Positions 1-6,390 of a stretch of DNA of 64,000 nucleotides are shown in pieces (the stretch's first letter is position 1; the number at the start of each line of letters is the position of its first letter). The stretch comes from Rubrivivax sp. (GTDB lineage: Bacteria; Pseudomonadota; Gammaproteobacteria; Burkholderiales; Burkholderiaceae_C), in contig JAUXRG010000044.1 in the NCBI GenBank assembly GCA_030681795.1, forward strand, positions 1-64,000. Reading direction: 5' to 3'. The notes below the pieces were generated by a model that worked only from the letters and a program-made list of their open reading frames with translations, was not told where the DNA came from and did not search any database. A program made the position numbers and the translations under genes.

Positions 1-1
1 C

Positions 2-262
2 CTGGACGTGGCGCTGGCGCGCTTCCAGCGCGAAGAACAGCTTCGCCAGGAACTGGCGCACACGCGGAGCGAACTCCACCAGCGCAACACCGAGTTGCAG
101 GAGCGCAAACTGATCGACCGCGCCAAGGGGCTGTTGATGCAGCGCCTCGGACTGAGCGAGCAGGCAGCCTACGAAAAGCTGCGCCGCGCCGCCATGGACA
201 AGGGCCTGCGCGTGGCCGAAGTGTCCCAGCGCATGCTGGATGCCGCCGACCTGCTGGGCTGA
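2..262 (+). CDS. nasT: ANTAR-domain response regulator, NasT-like (3' part only)
   Basis: Only the last 86 residues are in the window; the gene runs off the left edge. An N-terminal charged helix typical of the coiled coil before an ANTAR domain leads into the ANTAR core (LIDRAKGLLMQRLGLSEQAA, then a YEKLRRAAM segment). ANTAR domains bind paired RNA hairpins and prevent transcription termination. In nitrate systems NasT acts with the nitrate sensor NasS. The leader of the next gene carries exactly such hairpins, so this protein probably acts on it; that pairing is inference. The receiver domain and any nasS lie outside the window. Family call is firm, symbol likely. Confidence 0.85.
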   Translation: MDVALARFQREEQLRQELAHTRSELHQRNTELQERKLIDRAKGLLMQRLGLSEQAAYEKLRRAAMDKGLRVAEVSQRMLDAADLLG

Positions 263-286
263 TCCCGCCCGCCGAATTGGTGCGGC

Positions 287-301
287 GCACAAAACAGGTG
301 C
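287..301 (+). promoter_or_regulatory. NtrC-like binding site
   Basis: GCAC and GTGC half-sites are separated by 7 bases, as in the NtrC consensus. The site overlaps a second dyad (TTGGTGC at 277-283 with GCACCAA at 300-306). It lies about 40 bp upstream of the sigma-54 promoter, closer than many enhancers, so activator identity is inferred. Confidence 0.5.
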
Positions 302-331
302 ACCAAATCCGCCACGCCCCCCTTTAGAAGC

Positions 332-347
332 TGGCACGCAGCTTGCA
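332..347 (+). promoter_or_regulatory. Sigma-54 promoter of the nitrate operon
   Basis: TGGCAC and TTGCA are separated by 5 bases. This puts GG (333-334) and GC (345-346) exactly 10 bases apart, matching the -24/-12 consensus nearly perfectly. Transcription would start near 357-358, at the foot of the first leader hairpin. This implies RpoN and nitrogen-status (NtrC-type) control of nrtA-nasA. Confidence 0.85.
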
Positions 348-358
348 GTGATCCCTGC

Positions 359-409
359 GAGGTCAACGACGATCTCATGACAGAGCCCCCAAGGATGGGG
401 CAGCTCTGT
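359..409 (+). ncRNA. ANTAR-target two-hairpin leader RNA
   Basis: Hairpin 1 has a 6-bp stem (359-364 with 371-376, one G-U pair) and hexaloop AACGAC. Hairpin 2 pairs 380-385 with 404-409 and 387-390 with 397-400, with hexaloop AAGGAT. Both loops have A at position 1 and G at position 4, the known signature of ANTAR-binding RNAs. They are 3 bases apart. A terminator follows, so an ANTAR protein such as the neighbouring NasT should allow read-through. Confidence 0.85.
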
Positions 410-422
410 GAACCCGGACGAA

Positions 423-486
423 GGCGTCCCCACCGCATGCGTGCCAGCTCTGGCGGCACTTGTGCGCAGTGAGGACGCCTTTTTTG
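423..486 (+). terminator. Intrinsic terminator in the nitrate operon leader
   Basis: GGCGTCC at 423-429 pairs with GGACGCC at 473-479 and is followed at once by a run of T residues. The large loop holds a smaller hairpin (GTGCC 441-445 with GGCAC 455-459). It lies 30 bp before the nrtA start codon and is the expected target of antitermination. Confidence 0.75.
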
Positions 487-517
487 TTTTTGCATTTTCG
501 ATTCTTGTGGAGCCACC

Positions 518-1780
518 ATGACCGATCTCCTGAAAACCAGTCTCAGCCGCCGCGCCGTCCTGCAAGCAGCCACCGTCGGCGCTGTGGGCATCAACCCCGC
601 CTTGCGCGCAGCGGTTTACGCGCAAGGTTCCGACAAGCCGGAGAAGGCGGAGGTAAAGATCGGTTTCATTCCGCTGACCGACTGCGCCAGCGTGGTGATG
701 GCCTCGGTGCTGGGTATCGACAAAAAGTATGGCGTGAAGATCACGTCGACCAAGGAGGCGAGCTGGGCCGGCGTGCGCGACAAGCTGGTCAACGGCGAGC
801 TCGATTTCGCCCATGTGCTCTACGGCCTGATCTATGGCGTGCATCTGGGCGTGAGCGGCCCCAAGAAGGACATGGCCGTCCTGATGACCCTGAACAACAA
901 CGGACAGGCCATCACCTTGTCGAAGAAGCTGGCCGACAAAGGCGCGGTGGACGGCGCCGGACTGGCCAAGCTGATGACCCGGGAAAAGCGCGAGTACACC
1001 TTCGCGCAGACCTTCCCCACCGGCACCCATGCCATGTGGCTGTACTACTGGCTTGCTGCCAACGGCATCAACCCGATGAAGGACGCCAAAGTGATCACCG
1101 TGCCGCCGCCGCAGATGGTGGCCAATATGCGCGTGGGCAATATGGACGGCTACTGCGTGGGCGAGCCCTGGGGGCACCGCGCGATCGCCGACGGCATCGG
1201 CATCACCGCCGTGACCACGCAGGCCATCTGGAAGGACCATCCCGAGAAGGTGCTGGGTACCACGGGCGACTTCGTCAGGAAGCACCCGAACACTGCGCGC
1301 GCCGTGGTCATGGCGGTGCTCGAAGCCAGCCGCTGGATCGACGCCGGCCTGCAGAACAAGAACAAGATGGCCGAGACCATCGCCGACAAGGCCTACGTCA
1401 ACACCAGCGTGGACGCGATCAATCAACGCATCCTGGGCCGCTATCAGAACGGCCTGGGCAAGACCTGGGACGACCCCGACCACATGAAGTTCTTCAACGA
1501 CGGTGCGGTGAACTACCCGTACCTCAGCGATGGCATGTGGTTCCTGACGCAGCACAAGCGCTGGGGCCTGCTCAAAGACCACCCCGACTACCTGAAGGTG
1601 GCCAGGGAGATCAACCAGACCGAGCTCTACAAGCAGGCTGCGGCGCAACTGAAGATCAGCGTGCCCAGGAGCGACCTGCGCTCGAGCAAGTTCATCGACG
1701 GCGCGGTCTGGGACGGCAAGGACCCGGCGAAGTACGCCGACGCCTTCAAGATCAAGGCCGCGACCGCGGCCGCGGCTTGA
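518..1780 (+). CDS. nrtA: Nitrate ABC transporter substrate-binding protein
   Basis: This 420-residue protein is the periplasmic nitrate receptor of an NrtABCD/NasFED-type transporter. The N-terminus carries a twin-arginine-like signal (SRRAVLQ near residue 10) and a cleavage-like region ending around VYAQG. The mature part begins with the family-typical VKIGFIPLTDCA, followed by an NMRVGNMDGYCVGEPW segment usual for NrtA-type receptors. It is the first gene after the regulated leader; nrtB follows 10 bp later. Nitrate specificity rests on the downstream nirBD-nasA genes, since close relatives bind bicarbonate or taurine. Confidence 0.9.
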   Translation: MTDLLKTSLSRRAVLQAATVGAVGINPALRAAVYAQGSDKPEKAEVKIGFIPLTDCASVVMASVLGIDKKYGVKITSTKEASWAGVRDKLVNGELDFAHVLYGLIYGVHLGVSGPKKDMAVLMTLNNNGQAITLSKKLADKGAVDGAGLAKLMTREKREYTFAQTFPTGTHAMWLYYWLAANGINPMKDAKVITVPPPQMVANMRVGNMDGYCVGEPWGHRAIADGIGITAVTTQAIWKDHPEKVLGTTGDFVRKHPNTARAVVMAVLEASRWIDAGLQNKNKMAETIADKAYVNTSVDAINQRILGRYQNGLGKTWDDPDHMKFFNDGAVNYPYLSDGMWFLTQHKRWGLLKDHPDYLKVAREINQTELYKQAAAQLKISVPRSDLRSSKFIDGAVWDGKDPAKYADAFKIKAATAAAA

Positions 1781-1790
1781 GGGGCACGCC

Positions 1791-2714
1791 ATGGCCAGTG
1801 CCGTGTTCCATTCGCCGCACGAAGCGGTGCCACGCGCCGAGTCGGCTGCCGCCAAGGCCGCATTGCCCGCCGCGGTGGCACCTCTCGCGACAACGGCGCC
1901 GACGCCGACTCCCATTGCCGCGGCCCAGCGCTTGCGTGACCCCTTCGATTGGCGTGCGCTCTTCGGCCGGATCCTGCCGCCGCTGGCCGGCCTGGCATTG
2001 CTGGTGGGTATCTGGGCGCTATTGACGCAAAAGGGCGGTGCCTTCCCGACCCCGCTGGCCACTTTCGAAGCGGCGTGGAAACTGTTTTCGAACCCGTTCT
2101 ACAGCAACGGTCCCAACGACCAGGGCATCGGCTGGAACGTGCTCTTCTCGCTGCAACGCGTCGGCCTGGGCTTCGGCCTGGCAGCGCTGGTGGGCATTCC
2201 ACTGGGATTCGTGATCGGCCGCTTCGGCACGCTCAACCGCATGGTCGCGCCGCTCATCAGCCTGCTCAAGCCAGTCTCGCCGCTGGCCTGGCTGCCGATC
2301 GGGCTGCTGGTCTTCAAGGCCGCCAACCCGGCGGCGATCTGGACCATCTTCATCTGCTCGATCTGGCCGATGGTGATCAACACCGCGGTGGGCGTGCAGC
2401 GCGTGCCGGAGGACTACCTCAACGTGGCGCGCGTGCTCAGGCTCAGCGAGTGGAAGATCGCCACGCGCATCCTGCTGCCCGCGGTCATGCCTTACCTGCT
2501 GACCGGCGTGCGCCTGTCCGTCGGTACGGCCTGGCTGGTGATCGTCGCTGCCGAGATGCTCACCGGCGGCGTGGGCATCGGCTTCTGGGTCTGGGACGAG
2601 TGGAACAACCTCAACGTGGCGCACATCATCGTGGCGATCTTCGTCATCGGCTTCGTCGGGCTGTTGCTCGAAGGGCTGCTGATGGCTGTCGCCAAGCGTT
2701 TCGACTACAGCTGA
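1791..2714 (+). CDS. nrtB: Nitrate ABC transporter permease
   Basis: A 307-residue inner-membrane permease of the NrtB/SsuC/TauC family. The first 60 or so residues are an Ala/Pro-rich cytoplasmic extension. Several hydrophobic segments follow, and the EAA-type coupling loop lies around RVLRLSEWKIATRILLPA. It ends in a lysine/arginine-rich tail after LLLEGLLMAVAKR. It sits between the binding protein and the ATPase with short gaps (10 and 13 bp), so the three should be co-translated as one transporter. Confidence 0.9.
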   Translation: MASAVFHSPHEAVPRAESAAAKAALPAAVAPLATTAPTPTPIAAAQRLRDPFDWRALFGRILPPLAGLALLVGIWALLTQKGGAFPTPLATFEAAWKLFSNPFYSNGPNDQGIGWNVLFSLQRVGLGFGLAALVGIPLGFVIGRFGTLNRMVAPLISLLKPVSPLAWLPIGLLVFKAANPAAIWTIFICSIWPMVINTAVGVQRVPEDYLNVARVLRLSEWKIATRILLPAVMPYLLTGVRLSVGTAWLVIVAAEMLTGGVGIGFWVWDEWNNLNVAHIIVAIFVIGFVGLLLEGLLMAVAKRFDYS

Positions 2715-2727
2715 GCCGGAGAGCCCG

Positions 2728-3537
2728 ATGACCCCTTCCTCCAAGCCGATGCTGCAGCTCAGCCACGTCGGCATGACTTTCGCGACCCGGCGGGGCCCCT
2801 TTGTCGCCCTGCGCGACATCTCGCTCGAGGTGCAGCGGGGTGAGTTCGTCACCCTGATCGGGCACTCGGGCTGCGGCAAATCCACCTTGCTCAACCTGGT
2901 GGCCGGGCTCACCACGCCGACCGCGGGCGTGCTGCTGCTCGACGACCGCGAGCTCAAGGGCCCGGGGCCGGACCGCGGCGTGGTCTTCCAGAACCACTCG
3001 CTGCTGCCCTGGCTGAGTTGCCTGGACAACGTCCACCTCGCGGTGGAGCGCGTCTTCGGCGAACGCGAGGGCAAGGCCCGCTTGCGCGAACGCTCGCTGG
3101 CCGCGCTCGAACTCGTCGGCATGGGCCACGCGGTGGCCAAGCGCCCGCACGAGATCTCGGGTGGCATGAAGCAGCGGGTGGGCATCGCCCGTGCTCTGGC
3201 GATGGAGCCCAAAATGCTGCTCATGGACGAGCCCTTCGGCGCCCTCGATGCGCTGACGCGCGCGCGCCTGCAGGACGAGCTGATGAAGATCGTGGCCGCC
3301 ACGGGCGCCACGGTGCTGATGGTCACGCACGATGTCGATGAGGCGGTGCTCCTCTCCGACCGCATCGTGATGATGACCAACGGCCCGGCCGCCACCATCG
3401 GCGAAGTGCTGCGCGTGGACCTGCCGCAGCCGCGCAACCGGGTCGAAGTGGTCGAAGACCGCGCCTACGCGCAGTACCGCAAGGCGGTGCTCGACTTCCT
3501 CTACATGCGTCACAGCCACGTGGAGCGCGCGGCATGA
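2728..3537 (+). CDS. nrtD: Nitrate ABC transporter ATPase
   Basis: A 269-residue ATP-binding subunit. Visible motifs are Walker A (GHSGCGKST), the Q-loop region FQNHSLLPWLS, the ABC signature (SGGMKQRVGIARAL), Walker B (MLLMDEPFGALD) and the switch histidine in VTHDVDEA. The protein has no fused binding domain, so it resembles NrtD rather than the double-domain cyanobacterial NrtC. Its stop overlaps the start of nirB by 4 bases, which couples import to reduction. Confidence 0.9.
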   Translation: MTPSSKPMLQLSHVGMTFATRRGPFVALRDISLEVQRGEFVTLIGHSGCGKSTLLNLVAGLTTPTAGVLLLDDRELKGPGPDRGVVFQNHSLLPWLSCLDNVHLAVERVFGEREGKARLRERSLAALELVGMGHAVAKRPHEISGGMKQRVGIARALAMEPKMLLMDEPFGALDALTRARLQDELMKIVAATGATVLMVTHDVDEAVLLSDRIVMMTNGPAATIGEVLRVDLPQPRNRVEVVEDRAYAQYRKAVLDFLYMRHSHVERAA

Positions 3538-6011
3538 AGAAGATGAAACTGGTCTTGATCGGCAACGGCATGGCCGGCGTTCGCACGCTCGAAGAGCTGT
3601 TGAAGATCGCGCCCGAGCTCTACGACATCACCGTGTTCGGCGCGGAGCCGCACGTCAACTACAACCGCATCCTGTTGTCGCCGGTGCTGGCTGGCGAGCA
3701 GACCCTCGACGAGATCGTCCTCAACCCGCTGGCCTGGTACCGAGACCACGCCATCACGCTGCACACCGGCAAGAAGGTCACGCGCATCGACCGCATCCGG
3801 CGCGTGGTACACGCCGAGGACGGCACCCAGGCCGCGTATGACAGGCTGCTGCTGGCCACCGGGTCGAGCCCAATCATCCTGCCCGTGCCAGGCAAGGACC
3901 TGCACGGCGTGCTGGCCTACCGCGACATCGCCGACACCCAGGCGATGATCGATGCCGCTGCGAAGTACAGGCACGCGGTGGTGATTGGCGGGGGCCTGCT
4001 CGGCCTGGAAGCCGCCAATGGGCTGACGCGGCGCGGCATGCAGGTGACGGTGGTGCACCTCATGCCGTGGTTGATGGAGCGCCAACTCGACGAGGTGGCG
4101 GGCAAGCTGCTTCAGAAGTCGCTCGAAGAACGCGGCATCGAGTTCCTGATCGAGGCGCAGACGAAGGCGCTGATCTCCGGCAGTGACGGTCGCGTGACGG
4201 CCGTCCAGTTCGAGGATGGCCGGGAGATCCCTGCCGAGCTGGTGGTGATGGCCGCGGGCATCCGCCCCAACACCGAGCTGGCGCAAGCCTGCGGGCTGCA
4301 CTGCCAGCGCGGCGTGGTCGTCAGCGACACGCTGCAGACCGTGACCGACCCGCGCATCTACTCGGTGGGTGAATGCGCCGCGCACCGTGGCGTCGCGTAC
4401 GGTCTGGTGGCGCCTCTGTTCGAACAGGGCAAGGTCTGCGCGACGCACCTGGCGCAGTTCGGCATCGGGCGCTACACCGGCAGCCAGGTCAGCACCAAGC
4501 TCAAGGTCACCGGCATCGACCTGTTCTCCTGCGGCAACTTCATGGGCGCGGCCTCCGGGCATCCTGCGGATGCGGGCACCGAAGAGATCGTCATGAGCGA
4601 CCCCTGCGGCGGGGTCTACAAGAAGCTGGTGATCAAGGACGACAGGCTGGTGGGCGCCTGCCTGTACGGTGACACCGTCGACGGCAGCTGGTACTTCAAG
4701 CTGCTGCGCGACGGACGCAAGCTCAGCGACATCCGCGACAAGCTGATGTTCGGCGAAAGCAACATCGGCGATGTCGGCCACCAGGGGCACCGCGGCGCAG
4801 CTTCGCTGCAAGACAGCGACGAGGTCTGCGGCTGCAACGGCGTGACCAAGGGCACGATCTGCAAGGCGATCAAGGACAAGGGCCTGTTCACGCTCGACGA
4901 GGTGCGCAAGCACACCAAGGCCAGCGCTTCCTGCGGCTCCTGCACCGGCCTGGTGGAACAGCTGCTGATGTTCACCGCGGGTGGCGACTACAGCGCCGCA
5001 CCGAAGTTGAAGGCGATGTGCGGCTGCACCGACCTGGGTCACCAGGGCGTGCGCGAGGCCATTCGCGAACAACACCTGCTGAGCATCGCCGAGGTCTACC
5101 GCACGCTGCAATGGCGCACGCCCAACGGCTGCGCCAGCTGCCGCCCGGCCGTCAACTACTACCTGCTGAGCACCTGGCCGAAGGAGGCCGTGGACGACCC
5201 GCAAAGCCGCTTCATCAACGAACGCAGCCACGCCAATATCCAGAAGGACGGCAGCTACAGCGTCATCCCGCGCATGTGGGGCGGCGAGACCACGGCCGAC
5301 GAGCTGCGGCGCATCGCCGATGCGGTGGACAAGTACAAGATCCCCACCGTCAAGGTCACCGGTGGCCAGCGGCTGGACTTGCTGGGCATCAGGAAGGAAG
5401 ACCTGCCCGCGGTGTGGAAGGACATCGGCATGCCTTCAGGCCATGCCTATGCCAAGGCCCTGCGCACCGTGAAGACCTGTGTGGGCAGCGAATGGTGCCG
5501 CTTCGGCACGCAGGACAGCACGCAGATGGGCAAGGACCTCGAACGGGCCTTGTGGCGCATGTATGCCCCGCACAAGGTCAAGCTGGCGGTGAGCGGCTGC
5601 CCGCGCAACTGCGCCGAGGCCGGCATCAAGGACGTGGGCGTGATCGGCGTCGATTCGGGCTGGGAGATCTACATCGCCGGCAACGGCGGCATCAAGACCG
5701 AGGTGGCGCTGTTCCTGGCCAAGGTGGGCACGGCGGCCGAGGTGCTGGAGTACAGCGGCGCCTTCCTGCAGCTGTACCGCGAAGAGGCCTGGTATCTGGA
5801 GCGCACCGTGCACTACGTCCACCGCGTCGGCCTGGATGTCGTGAAGAAGCGGGTCCTGGAGGACGAGCCAGGCCGGCGTGCGCTGTGGGACAGGCTGCAG
5901 TTCAGCCTGGACGGTGAACCCGATCCCTGGTTCGAGTTCGACAAGGCGCGGGTGGACCTGCGGCAATTCGAACCCTTGAAGGTGCCTGCATTGATCGGAG
6001 AAGCCGCATGA
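3534..6011 (+). CDS. nirB: Assimilatory nitrite reductase [NAD(P)H], large subunit
   Basis: This 825-residue protein reduces nitrite to ammonium with NAD(P)H. The N-terminus is an FAD/NAD(P) pyridine-nucleotide oxidoreductase (GNGMAGVRTLEEL at the start, a second dinucleotide fold at VVIGGGLLGLEAA). Two BFD-like [2Fe-2S] segments follow (CGCNGVTKGTICKAI and CGCTDLGHQG, each with a later Cys pair). The sulfite/nitrite reductase domain carries the siroheme/[4Fe-4S] cysteines in CVGSEWCRFG and CPRNCAEAG. Length is close to the usual 840 or so. Siroheme synthesis genes are not in the window. Confidence 0.95.
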   Translation: MKKMKLVLIGNGMAGVRTLEELLKIAPELYDITVFGAEPHVNYNRILLSPVLAGEQTLDEIVLNPLAWYRDHAITLHTGKKVTRIDRIRRVVHAEDGTQAAYDRLLLATGSSPIILPVPGKDLHGVLAYRDIADTQAMIDAAAKYRHAVVIGGGLLGLEAANGLTRRGMQVTVVHLMPWLMERQLDEVAGKLLQKSLEERGIEFLIEAQTKALISGSDGRVTAVQFEDGREIPAELVVMAAGIRPNTELAQACGLHCQRGVVVSDTLQTVTDPRIYSVGECAAHRGVAYGLVAPLFEQGKVCATHLAQFGIGRYTGSQVSTKLKVTGIDLFSCGNFMGAASGHPADAGTEEIVMSDPCGGVYKKLVIKDDRLVGACLYGDTVDGSWYFKLLRDGRKLSDIRDKLMFGESNIGDVGHQGHRGAASLQDSDEVCGCNGVTKGTICKAIKDKGLFTLDEVRKHTKASASCGSCTGLVEQLLMFTAGGDYSAAPKLKAMCGCTDLGHQGVREAIREQHLLSIAEVYRTLQWRTPNGCASCRPAVNYYLLSTWPKEAVDDPQSRFINERSHANIQKDGSYSVIPRMWGGETTADELRRIADAVDKYKIPTVKVTGGQRLDLLGIRKEDLPAVWKDIGMPSGHAYAKALRTVKTCVGSEWCRFGTQDSTQMGKDLERALWRMYAPHKVKLAVSGCPRNCAEAGIKDVGVIGVDSGWEIYIAGNGGIKTEVALFLAKVGTAAEVLEYSGAFLQLYREEAWYLERTVHYVHRVGLDVVKKRVLEDEPGRRALWDRLQFSLDGEPDPWFEFDKARVDLRQFEPLKVPALIGEAA

Positions 6012-6388
6012 GCCACTGGACCCCCGTGTGTTTCGTCGCCGACATCCCGGTGCTGGGCGCCCGCCGCGTCGCGCGCGAGCGCGGCCTGCCGGTGGCGGTG
6101 TTCCGCAACCACGAGGACGAGGTCTTCGCGCTGCTCGACCGCTGCCCGCACAAGGGCGGCCCGTTGAGCCAGGGCATCGTGTTTGGCCGCAGCGTGGCCT
6201 GCCCGCTGCACCAGTGGAACATCGGCCTGGATGACGGCTGCGCCACGGCGCCGGACGAAGGCTGCACGCCGAAGTTCGCCTGCCGAATCGAAGGCGGCCA
6301 GGTGTTCCTCGACGCCGAGGAACTGGCCAGCCGGGCGACCGAACTGCAGGCCGCCCGGGCCGGGCCCTGCGGCGAGGCCACTGCCTGA
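6008..6388 (+). CDS. nirD: Nitrite reductase small subunit, Rieske-type
   Basis: A 126-residue partner of NirB, overlapping it by 4 bases (ATGA). It has the Rieske fold with an intact cluster motif: CPH (DRCPHKGG) and CPLH (ACPLHQW), 16 or so residues apart. A real [2Fe-2S] site is therefore predicted, unlike the enterobacterial NirD, which lacks these ligands. It probably passes electrons within the nitrite reductase complex. nasA follows after 2 bp. Confidence 0.92.
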   Translation: MSHWTPVCFVADIPVLGARRVARERGLPVAVFRNHEDEVFALLDRCPHKGGPLSQGIVFGRSVACPLHQWNIGLDDGCATAPDEGCTPKFACRIEGGQVFLDAEELASRATELQAARAGPCGEATA

Positions 6389-6390
6389 GC

